Shown: positions 8,564 to 17,249 of the stretch, in pieces
Numbering within the stretch: the stretch's first letter is position 1
Layout: each line of letters starts with the position of its first letter
Assembly (NCBI GenBank): GCA_965198855.1
Contig: CBDAPZ010000002.1
Coordinates: forward strand, 1,488,001 to 1,552,000
Source of the DNA: BOG-908 sp965198855
Lineage (GTDB): Bacteria > Pseudomonadota > Alphaproteobacteria > Acetobacterales > Acetobacteraceae
Direction: 5' to 3'
DNA length: 64,000 bases
Made by a program: the position numbers and the translations under genes
Notes under the pieces: model-generated
Databases searched by the model: none
What the model saw: only the letters and a program-made list of their open reading frames with translations
Told to the model about the DNA's origin: nothing

Positions 8564-9754
8564 GTGAAGCCAGCCAACGCCCTGCTTGCAGCTACCGGCA
8601 CCACGATCTTCACCGTCATGTCCGCGCTCGCCATGCGTCACGGCGCCATCAATCTCGGCCAGGGTTTCCCCGATGTCGAAGGCCCGGAAGACGTCGTTCA
8701 GGCGGCGGCCGACGCGCTGAAGGATGGCCGCAACCAGTATCCGCCGCTCGCCGGAGTGCCGGAACTCCGCGAAGCGGTGGCGGCTGCCAATCGCCGTTTT
8801 TGGGATCTGCCAATCGACGCCGCCACCGGCGTGGTGGTGACCAGTGGTGCCACCGAAGCACTCGCCGCCTGCCTGATGGCACTGCTCAACCCGGGCGACG
8901 AAGTGGTGCTGATCGAGCCGCTATACGACACCTACCTACCCATCGTGCGACTGCTCGGCGCTACCGCAAAACTCGTGCGCCTCGAGCCGCCGCACTGGGC
9001 ACTGCCGCGCGAAGCGCTCGCCGCCGCCTTCGGTCCACGCACGAAAGCACTGATGCTGAACACGCCGATGAACCCGACGGGAAAGGTTTTTACCCGCGAC
9101 GAACTAAGTTTTTTGGCAGAGCTGGTGAAGGCGCATGACTGTTATGCGATCTGCGACGAAGTGTATGAGCATCTCGTCTTTCCACCCGCCAAGCACATCC
9201 CGCTCATGTCGCTGCCTGGCATGGCCGAACGTTGCTTGCGCGTCGGTAGCGCCGGAAAGACATTTTCACTCACTGGCTGGAAGGTGGGCTATGTCAGCGG
9301 GCCACCCGACCTGATCAATGTCGTCACCAAAGCGCATCAGAACCTGACGTTTACCACCCCGCCCAATCTGCAGCGCGCCGTGGCCGCCGGGCTTACCAAG
9401 GACGACGCGTATTTCGCGGCGCTCTCGGGCAGCCTGGCTGCGAAATGCGCACGCCTCGGCGCCGGCCTCGAACGCATCGGCTTTCGCACACTGCCGACCC
9501 AAGGCAGCTACTTCATCACCGCGGATTTCTCGGCTCTTGGCTTCGACGGTGACGACGTGGCGTTCTGCCGCCATATCACCGAACATGCCGGCGTCGCCGC
9601 CATCCCAGTTTCGGCCTTTTACGAAGGCGATGCGCCAAGCCACTGGGTGCGCTTCGCCTTCTGTAAAAAGGACGAGGTGCTGGACGAGGCGATCGCTCGG
9701 CTCACGCGACATTTTGTGCCGGCCAAGGCTTCGTCGTTGACGCCAGCAGGGTGA
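8564..9754 (+). CDS. PLP-dependent aminotransferase, class I/II
   Basis: This is a fold-type I aminotransferase of about 396 residues. Visible motifs are GAINLGQGFPD near the N terminus, the NPMNP-like MNPTGKVFTRDE, YAICDEVYEHLVF, and the PLP-lysine region SAGKTFSLTGWKVGY. These resemble the methionine/kynurenine aminotransferase (YbdL/KAT) and DapC-like branch, so the exact amino acid is undecided. A GTG start at 8564 (VKPANALLAATG) with GAGGA just upstream is preferred; the reading frame stays open further upstream, but that part overlaps the glnB coding region on the other strand. It is followed by tRNA-His. Confidence 0.9.
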   Translation: MKPANALLAATGTTIFTVMSALAMRHGAINLGQGFPDVEGPEDVVQAAADALKDGRNQYPPLAGVPELREAVAAANRRFWDLPIDAATGVVVTSGATEALAACLMALLNPGDEVVLIEPLYDTYLPIVRLLGATAKLVRLEPPHWALPREALAAAFGPRTKALMLNTPMNPTGKVFTRDELSFLAELVKAHDCYAICDEVYEHLVFPPAKHIPLMSLPGMAERCLRVGSAGKTFSLTGWKVGYVSGPPDLINVVTKAHQNLTFTTPPNLQRAVAAGLTKDDAYFAALSGSLAAKCARLGAGLERIGFRTLPTQGSYFITADFSALGFDGDDVAFCRHITEHAGVAAIPVSAFYEGDAPSHWVRFAFCKKDEVLDEAIARLTRHFVPAKASSLTPAG

Positions 9755-9777
9755 ACGCCTTACACCCCGGCCAAGGT

Positions 9778-9854
9778 GGCGGACGTAGCTCAGTTGGTAG
9801 AGCGCCGGTTTGTGGTACCGGTTGTCGCGGGTTCAATCCCCGTCGTTCGCCCCA
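9778..9854 (+). tRNA. tRNA-His (anticodon GTG)
   Basis: This is a complete cloverleaf. The extra 5' G(-1), hallmark of tRNA-His, pairs with the discriminator C. The acceptor arm is GCGGACG/CGTTCGC, the D-arm is TAGCTCAGTTGGTAGAGC, and the anticodon stem CCGGT/ACCGG holds loop TTGTGGT with anticodon GTG. The T-arm is GCGGGTTCAATCCCCGT, and CCA is encoded at the 3' end (9852-9854). Confidence 0.97.
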
Positions 9855-9863
9855 TTCCCGCCG

Positions 9864-9980
9864 CTAGGCGGGGGGCTTTGCCCCCTCGACCCCTACCAGG
9901 GGGAGGCCCTCCAGCGGGCACGACACCAGAACGCCGCCGGTTCAAGTGTCGGTGGCGCGGGGGCAGAGCCCCTGGCCTAG
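9864..9980. repeat. Composite GC-rich repeat: terminator-like hairpin plus family B palindrome copy 2
   Basis: GGGGGC TTT GCCCCC (9871-9885) could end the tRNA-His transcript. It is followed by a G/C-rich stretch and then the palindrome CGCCGCCGG-TTCAAGTG-TCGGTGGCG (9932-9957). The block is the inverted counterpart of 681-745, sharing the TTGAACCGG, TTCTGGTGTCG and GCCCGC segments, and ends in GGGGCAGAGCCCCTGGCC, which recurs at 17228-17246. Confidence 0.65.
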
Positions 9981-9996
9981 CCGTTGGGCAAATCGG

Positions 9997-10560
9997 GTGA
10001 TCGCAGGCCTGATCCTGGCAGGGGGGCAGGGCGCGCGTATGGGCGGGGTGGACAAGCCGCTGTTGCCCCTTGGCGGTAGGCAAATACTCGATTTCGTGGT
10101 GGAAAGGTTGCAGCCTCAGGTCTCAGCGCTGGCGATCTCGGCCAATGGTGATCCGGCGCGGTATGTCCAGTTTGGTTTTCCAGTGCTGGCCGATACGGTC
10201 GCCTCGCGTGGTCCGCTGGGTGGCGTCCTGCGTGGATTGGAATGGGCTGCCGGGTTGGGCGCTTCGTCTCTGCTGAGCGTGCCGGGCGACACACCGTTCA
10301 TACCTGCCGATCTGGCGGTGCGGCTTGGCGCGGCGCCGGCCTGTGCGGAGAACGAAGCCGGCATTCATTGGCCGGTCGCGTTGTGGCCGGTCGCTTGCCG
10401 CGATGCTTTGGCCGAATGGCTGGGCAGCCAGGAGTCTGGACGGGTGTCCCGCTTCGGCGAGATGATCGGCATCCGGAAGGTGTGGTTTTCGGACCCGGGC
10501 GATCCGTTTCACAACGTCAACACGCCGGCGGATCTCGAAGCGGCGGCGCGAAACGTGTAG
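9997..10560 (+). CDS. mobA: Molybdenum cofactor guanylyltransferase
   Basis: This enzyme attaches GMP to molybdopterin to make the guanine-dinucleotide cofactor used by DMSO-reductase-family enzymes. The nucleotidyltransferase signature LILAGGQGARMGGVDKPLLP is at the N terminus, with SVPGDTPFIP as the metal-binding aspartate region and a late NVNTPADL. A GTG start at 9997 (VIAGLILAGG) gives 187 residues, close to the family size. The longer frame to 9946 would run through the intergenic repeat and is unlikely. It is followed 32 bp later by a marC-like gene; no other molybdenum gene is nearby. Confidence 0.9.
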   Translation: MIAGLILAGGQGARMGGVDKPLLPLGGRQILDFVVERLQPQVSALAISANGDPARYVQFGFPVLADTVASRGPLGGVLRGLEWAAGLGASSLLSVPGDTPFIPADLAVRLGAAPACAENEAGIHWPVALWPVACRDALAEWLGSQESGRVSRFGEMIGIRKVWFSDPGDPFHNVNTPADLEAAARNV

Positions 10561-10592
10561 AGGCGTTGTTTCGCCAACGGGGTTTTCGTGCC

Positions 10593-11231
10593 GTGCACTG
10601 GTCCAGCCTGAACACGTTTTTCTATGCGCTGGTCGCTTTGCTGGTCATCGTCGATCCGCCCGGCACCGCCGCCGTGTTCGCGGCGATGACACCGCACGAC
10701 ACCATTGCCGAACGCAACGACCAGGCGCGTCGCGCCTGCCTGATCGCGTTCGTCGTCCTTGCGGTGTTCGGCCTGGCCGGCGAAAGCCTGCTTGCGTCGT
10801 TGGGCATTGGCTTGCCGGCGATGCGGGTCGCCGGCGGCATCCTGCTGTTCATTACGGCGGCCGACATGGTTCGTGGCAGCCACGCCGTGCGCAATACCGA
10901 CGAAGAACGTGAGGCGGCCATACGCACCGAGGAGGACATTGCGGTGTTCCCGTTGGCGATCCCGCTGATCGCAGGCCCGGGGGCGATGACCAGCATGGTG
11001 GTATTGCACAGCCATGCCGGCGGCGACCCCTGGCGCATCTTCGCCATCGAGGCGGCGGTTGCCGTTGTCATCGCCTTGCAGTTCGTGGCCTTGCTGGGCG
11101 CACGCTGGGTGTCGCGGTTGCTGGGGGAGACCGGCGCCAGTGTCGCCGGCCGTGTGCTGGGCGTGTTGCTGGCAGCCCTTGCCGCGCAGATCGCGCTGGA
11201 CGGATTGAAGCAGGTTTTTCTGGGCGCCTAG
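10593..11231 (+). CDS. MarC family integral membrane protein
   Basis: This is a 212-residue inner-membrane protein of the MarC (UPF0056) family, with about six hydrophobic helices. Family features include VIVDPPGTAAVFAAMT near the first helix and DIAVFPLAIPLIAGPGAMTS in the centre. The biochemical function of the family is not established. The start is taken as GTG at 10593 (VHWSSLNTFFYAL); the frame is open further upstream, but only inside mobA and in the wrong phase for it. It is probably co-transcribed with mobA. Confidence 0.85.
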   Translation: MHWSSLNTFFYALVALLVIVDPPGTAAVFAAMTPHDTIAERNDQARRACLIAFVVLAVFGLAGESLLASLGIGLPAMRVAGGILLFITAADMVRGSHAVRNTDEEREAAIRTEEDIAVFPLAIPLIAGPGAMTSMVVLHSHAGGDPWRIFAIEAAVAVVIALQFVALLGARWVSRLLGETGASVAGRVLGVLLAALAAQIALDGLKQVFLGA

Positions 11232-11265
11232 CGAGGCACCCGAAAACATCGCACTTTCGTTGGAA

Positions 11266-11289
11266 GCTCAATGGTAAATTGAGCAAAAA
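11266..11289 (+). terminator. Short hairpin downstream of marC
   Basis: GCTCAAT (11266-11272) pairs with ATTGAGC (11278-11284) across GGTAA. What follows is an A-run rather than a T-run, so it may act instead as a leader hairpin just ahead of the GGGAG ribosome site of the next gene. Confidence 0.35.
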
Positions 11290-11301
11290 GGGAGTGTAGA
11301 T

Positions 11302-12171
11302 ATGGCTGATCTGACCGGAAGGGTGGCCGTTGTCACCGGCTCAAGCCGCGGCATCGGCAAAGGCATCGCACTGGTGCTCGGCGGACAGGGTGCGACGGTA
11401 TACGTGACCGGCCGCACCGTGACGCCGGATACCTACGAGCTGCCGGGGACGGTGGGCGAGACCGCCGCCGAGGTGACGAGGCGTGGCGGCAAGGGCGTGG
11501 CCGTCGGTGTCGACCACGGGGACGATGCACAAGTGGCGGCCTTGTTCGACCAGGTTAGGCGCGAGCAAGGGCGGCTGGACATTCTGGTCAACAGCGCTTT
11601 TTCGCTGCCCGATGATCTGACCGACATTGCCGGTTTCTGGGAAAAACCGCTCTCCAACCTGCAGATGTGGGATGTAGGCGTACGCTCCAACTATATCGCG
11701 GCGTGGCATGCCGCACAGATCATGGTGCCGCAGAAATCTGGGCTGATCATCGCGATCTCCGGCTATACCGGCGTCACCTTCACTTACGGCACGGTGTTCG
11801 GTACCGCAAAATCCGCGGTGGACCGCATGGCGCGCGACATGGCGGTCGAGTTGCAGCCACACAACGTGGCTTCGCTTTCCTTGTGGCAAGGTCTTACCCT
11901 GACCGAACGCGCGCAGCGCAATCTCGCCAATATCCCACATCTGCAAGGTGCCGCTTCCACGACGCTCGCCGATGGCAGCACAACGGAGCATCCGGGCCTG
12001 GTGGTAGCAGCACTCGCGAGCGATCCAAACATCATGAAACGCTCAGGCGGCACCTTTATAACGGCCGAAGTAGCGCAGGATTACGGCATCACTGACATCA
12101 ATGGGAAAGTCATTCCCTCGCTACGCGCCAAACGTGGTTCGCCGATCTGGCAGCCGATTGCGGCGGCCTGA
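11302..12171 (+). CDS. SDR-family protein, DHRS1-like, with the catalytic Tyr position occupied by Phe
   Basis: This is a 289-residue Rossmann-fold short-chain dehydrogenase. The cofactor motif TGSSRGIGKG is at about residues 13-22, followed by DILVNSAFS and the beta-5 serine region IIAISGYTGVTF. The classical YxxxK active-site motif reads FGTAK (Phe166, codon TTC at 11797), so the catalytic tyrosine is absent while the lysine is kept. The overall pattern (PDTYELPGT insertion, LSLWQGLTLTERAQRN) resembles the DHRS1 branch. A SnoaL-like gene starts 2 bp after the stop, suggesting a two-gene unit. Whether it still reduces substrates is uncertain. Confidence 0.85.
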   Translation: MADLTGRVAVVTGSSRGIGKGIALVLGGQGATVYVTGRTVTPDTYELPGTVGETAAEVTRRGGKGVAVGVDHGDDAQVAALFDQVRREQGRLDILVNSAFSLPDDLTDIAGFWEKPLSNLQMWDVGVRSNYIAAWHAAQIMVPQKSGLIIAISGYTGVTFTYGTVFGTAKSAVDRMARDMAVELQPHNVASLSLWQGLTLTERAQRNLANIPHLQGAASTTLADGSTTEHPGLVVAALASDPNIMKRSGGTFITAEVAQDYGITDINGKVIPSLRAKRGSPIWQPIAAA

Positions 12172-12173
12172 CC

Positions 12174-12743
12174 ATGGACGCCAATCGCCTCGCTCGGATG
12201 GAACAGCTGCTGGACCGGCAGGACATCCTCGATTGCCTCACCCGCATGAGCCGCGGCACGGACCGGTTCGACCGCGACCTCTTCCTCTCCGCCTTCCATG
12301 AGGACGCCGTCATCGCAGCCGGCCCCTTTGTCGGCGGCCCGGCCGAACTGTATGACTGGGCCTCGGACATTCAGGAGATGGCACATACCGGCACCTACCA
12401 TGTGCTACTGAACCATAGCTGCGCGTTCGATGGCGACACGGCGCACACTGAGACCTACTACCTCTACATCGCCACTAACCGCGATGACACGAACCTGCTC
12501 GCCGGCGGCCGCTACATCGATCGTTTCGAGCGCCGCGAGGGTATGTGGAAACTGCTTGCTCGTAACAATTCCATCGAATGGTCCAGCGTGGTGCCTGCAA
12601 TGGCCAATCCGCTCAACAATGTGGCCGATATCTTTGCTAATGGTGCGGCATCGCGAAGCATGGACGATCTCTCCTATCGTCGGCCTCTTGTGAATGTGCG
12701 TGAGAGGTTTGTGCCACCTGGACTGCGGAACATAGAAACATAA
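12174..12743 (+). CDS. SnoaL-like/NTF2-fold protein
   Basis: This is a 189-residue protein of the SnoaL-like polyketide-cyclase/dehydratase-type fold. It has RQDILDCLTRMSRGTDRFD at the N terminus, then FHEDAVIAAGPFVG, HVLLNHSCAFDGDTAHTETY and RYIDRFERREGMWKLLARN, the typical alpha-helix then curved-sheet order. Relatives are often dehydratases or isomerases on aromatic or steroid-like compounds. It follows the SDR gene by 2 bp and is probably translated with it. The substrate is unknown. Confidence 0.85.
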   Translation: MDANRLARMEQLLDRQDILDCLTRMSRGTDRFDRDLFLSAFHEDAVIAAGPFVGGPAELYDWASDIQEMAHTGTYHVLLNHSCAFDGDTAHTETYYLYIATNRDDTNLLAGGRYIDRFERREGMWKLLARNNSIEWSSVVPAMANPLNNVADIFANGAASRSMDDLSYRRPLVNVRERFVPPGLRNIET

Positions 12744-12785
12744 CCGCGACGGCACCAGGAATCACGAAGAACATTTCTGTTCCTT

Positions 12786-13619
12786 TTACGTCATCGTGGC
12801 CAATCCTGCGGTGAGTGTCTTGGGAAAGATCCCCAAACATGTCTGCATCGGGGTAATATCGAAAGCCTTGTCTTCGGTGAGGCGGCGAATTTCGTCCGGC
12901 CCAATACGTGGCAAAAAAATCGATGTGATGTGCGTGGCGGCGCGCAACAGCCTCGCAGGCATCGAAACAATCCTGGGTGCCGGCAGACCGGCGGCGCGCG
13001 CCACGTCACGCACGAAATCCGCATAGGTCATCGCCTGCGGCCCGGCAATGACGAGCGCTTCGGGCCTTTCCCATTCGATGCCGAGGGCCGCGCATATGCA
13101 GGCCGTCACATCGCTTTGATGAATGGGCTGGACAAGGGATTTGCCGCCGTCTGGCAACGGCACAAGTGGCACGCGCCTCAGTAATGCGGCCAGGCGGCGC
13201 ACGTTGTCTTCGCCCTGCGCACCGTAGATCATGGTGGGATGCAGCATCACGCCACGCCGCCCGGAGGCGAGAAAGGCACGTTCGCCCGAAAGCACACCGT
13301 TGCCATGCGCATCCGGCCAGCGGGTGAATTTGCGTGTGCTGCCCAGGAACACGAATGTCGCCGTGCTGGGCGCCGCGTCCAGAATGGCGCTTGCGTGGCG
13401 GGCATGTGCGCAGGAAACGATGTTTTGCGCGTCCTGCAGCGCGGCAAACAGCGTTTCAGGCTCCGTAAGGTCAGCGACACGCGGCGTGCCGGGCAGGTGC
13501 GTAGCCTCCCACCGCGCCGCATTGCGCACCACCGGCACAGTGTGTTGGCCGTTGGCGAGCAACGAGCGGCAAAGGGCAGCGCCGGAGCGCCCGGAGGCGC
13601 CAATCACATGAACCATCAT
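12786..13619 (-). CDS. NAD(P)H-binding, NmrA/atypical-SDR-like protein
   Basis: This is a 277-residue Rossmann protein starting MMVHVIGASGRSGAALCRSL, the GxxGxxG nucleotide motif of atypical SDRs. HPTMIYGAQGEDNVRRLA and the late TYADFVRDVARAAGLP are typical of the complex-I-subunit-like/NmrA branch that binds NADPH without classical dehydrogenase catalysis. The start at 13619 is set by AAGG about 12 bases upstream; the open frame further upstream overlaps the next gene. It is convergent with the SnoaL-like gene, 42 bp apart. Confidence 0.82.
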   Translation of the reverse strand: MMVHVIGASGRSGAALCRSLLANGQHTVPVVRNAARWEATHLPGTPRVADLTEPETLFAALQDAQNIVSCAHARHASAILDAAPSTATFVFLGSTRKFTRWPDAHGNGVLSGERAFLASGRRGVMLHPTMIYGAQGEDNVRRLAALLRRVPLVPLPDGGKSLVQPIHQSDVTACICAALGIEWERPEALVIAGPQAMTYADFVRDVARAAGLPAPRIVSMPARLLRAATHITSIFLPRIGPDEIRRLTEDKAFDITPMQTCLGIFPKTLTAGLATMT

Positions 13620-13662
13620 AGTTAATGGCCTTGTGAAGGGCCGCAGGGCCGCCCGCAACCCT

Positions 13663-14394
13663 CTAGGAGTGGATTGCGGCCAGTATGGGTCCGCCGAGAC
13701 GTGCCTGAACGAGTATCGCGGTCTTGAGCCCATCGTGCTTCGCCGCGGGCAGTGCGTAGGTTTGCGCAGCACCATTCCAGGCGCCAAGATGCAGGTACTC
13801 GCGCACCACGTTGCGATGGGGCAGCGTGCGCCCACTATTCTCGCCACGTTCGATTGGCACCTGGATCAGCCTGGGGTCGTAGCGCACCATCACCACTTCG
13901 CCTCGTGACGCGGCTGCACCCACGATCACGCGGTCCAGCGCGAGTTGAAGCATCGGTCCGGTTTGGCCGCGATCAGCCTGCAAGATGGCTGAATCGAGTT
14001 CATAGGCTTGGTCACCCACGAGGTCGGTGCGGCCATTGACCACGATCTGCGGCGTGAAGACATCGTCGTGGTGAAGCGAGCGCGCATAATCCCATTGTCG
14101 TTCGGTATAGCGTCGGTCGCCGAACGTGTCGGCCCAGCCGAGATAATCCCAGTAGGTGACTTCCCAGCTCAGCGCGAGCACATCGGGTCGGCCGACGATC
14201 GCCAGCAGGTTTGCGTTGGCCGGCGGACAGGAGGAGCACCCCTGGCTCTGGAAGAGTTCGACGACGGTGGGGTGCGACATATCGGCGGCTGTTGCGGGGA
14301 CGACCATGGCGGGAACGCCCGAGGCGACAATCGCGAGCGGCAGGCCGCGCCACCAACCGCGCAACATTGAGCGTATCATCGTTTGAGGCCTCAT
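13663..14394 (-). CDS. DUF1223 secreted protein (thioredoxin-like fold)
   Basis: This is an exported protein of 243 residues. The N terminus is a signal peptide with an arginine/tryptophan-rich start, hydrophobic LAIVASGVPAMVV and a likely cleavage after ATAA. The mature part begins VVELFQSQGCSSCPPANANL, the CxxC motif of the DUF1223 family. This is followed by LSWEVTYWDYLGWADTFG and TPQIVVNGRTDLVG, the family core. The function of the family is not known; a redox role is only suggested by the CxxC. An alternative start lies five codons in. It sits between polA and the NAD(P)H-binding gene on the same strand. Confidence 0.88.
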   Translation of the reverse strand: MRPQTMIRSMLRGWWRGLPLAIVASGVPAMVVPATAADMSHPTVVELFQSQGCSSCPPANANLLAIVGRPDVLALSWEVTYWDYLGWADTFGDRRYTERQWDYARSLHHDDVFTPQIVVNGRTDLVGDQAYELDSAILQADRGQTGPMLQLALDRVIVGAAASRGEVVMVRYDPRLIQVPIERGENSGRTLPHRNVVREYLHLGAWNGAAQTYALPAAKHDGLKTAILVQARLGGPILAAIHS

Positions 14395-14459
14395 CTGTCT
14401 CTGGGCAAAGCGGTTTGCACACAGTTCGCCTGATCGCCTGGATCGTTACTTCGCCTTTC

Positions 14460-17189
14460 CTAGTGCGCTTCGCCCCAGCTTTTCCCTAGCCCCGTCTCGA
14501 CCGTCAGCGGCACGGAAATCGTGGCAGCCCCCTCCATGACGCGCTTTGCCATCGCAGCAAACGATTGAGCCTCCGCTTCAGGCGCCTCGAACAGCAATTC
14601 GTCATGCACCTGCAACAGCAGGCGTCCCGCAAATCCCGCCTCACGCAGCGCACTCGGCAGACGCACCATCGCTCGCTTGATGATATCCGCAGCACCACCC
14701 TGTAACGGCGCATTGATCGCCTGACGCTCAGCACCTGAGCGTCGCTGCACATTCTTGTCCGTGATACCTGGGATGTAGCAGCGACGCCCGAATGGCGTCG
14801 TCACATAGCCATACATCCGCGCTTCTTCCTTGGTGCGCTCCATATAGGCGCGAATGCCGGGATAACGCGCGAAATATGCCGCGATATACGTGCCCGCTTC
14901 CCCAGACTCGATCCCCAGCTGACGCGCTAAGCCAAACGCGCTGATCCCGTAGATGATGCCAAAATTGATCGCCTTTGCACGGCGTCGCGTCACCCCATCC
15001 ATCGTCTCGAGCGGCACGCCAAACACTTCGCTTGCCGTCCGGGCGTGGATATCCTCGCCCTTCGCGAACGACTCCTTCAGCGCCGGGATATCGGCCACAT
15101 GCGCCAGCAGGCGCAGCTCGATCTGCGAGTAATCTGCGCTGATCAGCACATGGCCGAGTTCGGCAACGAAGGCGCGGCGTATCCGGCCGCCTTCCTCCGT
15201 GCGGATCGGGATGTTCTGCAAATTCGGATCGTTTGAGGAAAGCCGCCCGGTGCTTGTGGCGGCCATCGCGTAACTCGTATGCACACGCCCGGTGGGTGGA
15301 AAAATCTCGCCGACCAGCGCGTCGGCATAGGTGCTTTTCAGTTTTGCAAGCTGGCGCCACTCCAGAACGCGCGCGGGCAGATCGTGGCCCAGATCGGCCA
15401 GGGTCTGCAACACATTGGCATCCGTGCCCCAAGTGCCCGAAGGGGTGCGTTTACCCGCAGGCATGCCCTGTTCGTCGAACAGCACTTCGCCAAGTTGCTT
15501 TGGGCTGCTAAGCGAAAATGGATGGCCAGCAAGTTTGTGAGCTTCGGTTTCCATCACCGCCATGCGTGCCGCAAAATCGGCAGACAGGCGGCGCAGTTCT
15601 ACCTCATCGACCTTGATGCCGGCAGCCTCCGCTGCTGCCAAAACAGGAACCAATCGCCGCTCGATCTGCTCATAAAGCCCAAGTGATTTCGCATCACGCA
15701 GCCGCGGCTTCAGCACTGACCACAAGCGCAAACACACATCCGCTGCTTCCGCCGCAAACGCCGTCACGCGGTCCACCGGCACGGACGCGATCGGCAGCCG
15801 GTTGCGCCCGGTTCCTGTCGTCTCATCCAGTGTCTTCGGCGTATGTCCTAGATGCAGCGGCGAAAGTTCGCTTAAGCTATGGTCATGCGCGCCGGCGGCC
15901 TGCGCGTAGCTGATGAGCAGAACATCGTCCTGCGGTTCAGGCGCGCTCAATCCCGCGGCCGAAAATACCAGCCGTGCATATTTGGCGTTCGCACTGATCT
16001 TCAGCACGGATGTATCCGCCAGCAATGGCCCAACCGCACCAAAAATCTTGTCAGGTGGCAGGCGCGGCTCGGTCAGCTCGGCCACCGGAAAAGGAATATA
16101 GCAGGCCCGACCAGGCGACGTCGCAAACGCGATGCCCAGTAGTGCCGCCTGCAACGGCCGCGGATTGCCATCCGTCACCACATTGATCGCCACCCGACGC
16201 GCAAGCCGCGCCCGATCGATCCAGGCGGCCAATGCCTCTTCGGTCGCCACCGTTTCATACGGCCCAAAAGCCGCTTCCTGCGTCGCCACAGCCGGACCCG
16301 CCGCCTCGGTCTCTGCCGTCGGCTCGGCATCGGCAAGGCCAAGTCGCAAAGCCGTGCTGCGGAAGCCCATGCCATGTAGCCAGTTCGACAGCCGGGTGCG
16401 ATCGAGCGGCACCGTCTCCAACGCGTCGAACGGCAACGGCAGCGGCACATCGTCCGTCAGCGTCACAAGCTTTTTCGAAACACGTGCGGCTTCGGCAAAT
16501 GCCAGCAGGTTATCGCGCCGCTTGGACGGCTTCATCGAAGACGCACCCGCGAGCACCGCTTCCAGATTGCCAAACCCATTGATCAACTCAGCCGCATTCT
16601 TCGGCCCGATGCCCGGCACGCCAGGCACGTTATCGACGCTGTCGCCCATCAACGCCTGCACGTCGATCACCTTGTCCGGCGTCACCCCGAATTTCTCGAA
16701 CACTTCCGCAGGCCCGATCGATTTCTGCTTGATCGGGTCGAGCATCGTGACACCTGGCCGCACCAGCTGCATCAGATCCTTGTCCGAGCTCACGATCGTC
16801 ACTGTTGCACCGGCTGCCAACCCCGCCGTCGCATAGGCCGCGATCAAGTCATCGGCCTCGTAATTTTCGAGCTCCACACAAGCGACACCGAAAGCCGCGG
16901 TGGCATCGCGTACTAGCTTGAATTGCGGTATCAGCTCCGGCGGCGGCTCCGGCCGATGTGCTTTATACTGGTCGTAGATGCGATTGCGGAACGTCTGACT
17001 GCCGGCGTCGAAAACCACCGCCAGATGCGTGCCGACATGGTCGCGCATGAAACGCGCGAGCATGTTGGTGAAACCAAAAACCGCATTGACCGGCGTACCG
17101 TCCGCACGCGTCATCGGTGGCAGGGCGTGGAAGGCGCGGAAGATGTATCCGGACCCATCGACGAGGACGAGGCTCGGGGCTTCGGTCAT
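14460..17189 (-). CDS. polA: DNA polymerase I with a degenerate proofreading domain
   Basis: This is a 909-residue repair and Okazaki-fragment polymerase. The 5'-3' nuclease domain (about 1-290) is intact: DGSGYIFRAF, YEADDLIAAY, SSDKDLMQLV, GDSVDNVPGVPGIG. The polymerase domain has motif A DYSQIELRLLAHVAD (686-700), motif B RRRAKAINFGIIYG and motif C VHDELLFE. The middle 3'-5' exonuclease domain has lost its metal ligands. Exo I reads AINVVTDG (Asn336 and Val338 where E. coli has D355 and E357). Exo II reads NAKYARL (Ala for D424). Exo III reads FAAEA (Phe478, Ala482, for Y497 and D501). Proofreading is therefore probably absent. Confidence 0.96.
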   Translation of the reverse strand: MTEAPSLVLVDGSGYIFRAFHALPPMTRADGTPVNAVFGFTNMLARFMRDHVGTHLAVVFDAGSQTFRNRIYDQYKAHRPEPPPELIPQFKLVRDATAAFGVACVELENYEADDLIAAYATAGLAAGATVTIVSSDKDLMQLVRPGVTMLDPIKQKSIGPAEVFEKFGVTPDKVIDVQALMGDSVDNVPGVPGIGPKNAAELINGFGNLEAVLAGASSMKPSKRRDNLLAFAEAARVSKKLVTLTDDVPLPLPFDALETVPLDRTRLSNWLHGMGFRSTALRLGLADAEPTAETEAAGPAVATQEAAFGPYETVATEEALAAWIDRARLARRVAINVVTDGNPRPLQAALLGIAFATSPGRACYIPFPVAELTEPRLPPDKIFGAVGPLLADTSVLKISANAKYARLVFSAAGLSAPEPQDDVLLISYAQAAGAHDHSLSELSPLHLGHTPKTLDETTGTGRNRLPIASVPVDRVTAFAAEAADVCLRLWSVLKPRLRDAKSLGLYEQIERRLVPVLAAAEAAGIKVDEVELRRLSADFAARMAVMETEAHKLAGHPFSLSSPKQLGEVLFDEQGMPAGKRTPSGTWGTDANVLQTLADLGHDLPARVLEWRQLAKLKSTYADALVGEIFPPTGRVHTSYAMAATSTGRLSSNDPNLQNIPIRTEEGGRIRRAFVAELGHVLISADYSQIELRLLAHVADIPALKESFAKGEDIHARTASEVFGVPLETMDGVTRRRAKAINFGIIYGISAFGLARQLGIESGEAGTYIAAYFARYPGIRAYMERTKEEARMYGYVTTPFGRRCYIPGITDKNVQRRSGAERQAINAPLQGGAADIIKRAMVRLPSALREAGFAGRLLLQVHDELLFEAPEAEAQSFAAMAKRVMEGAATISVPLTVETGLGKSWGEAH

Positions 17190-17192
17190 GAG

Positions 17193-17249
17193 GAAGGCCG
17201 GGGGCTCTGCCGCTGGCGCGGCTCGAGCGGGCAGAGCCCCCTGGCCTTT
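17193..17249 (-). terminator. Long GC-rich hairpin between zinc-finger gene and polA
   Basis: GAAGGCCGGGGGCTCTGCCG (17193-17212) is the near-perfect inverse of the segment at 17229-17249. The structure lies immediately after the stop of the zinc-finger gene on the minus strand and ahead of polA. It shares the GGGCAGAGCCCCTGGCC core with 9960-9977. Confidence 0.6.
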
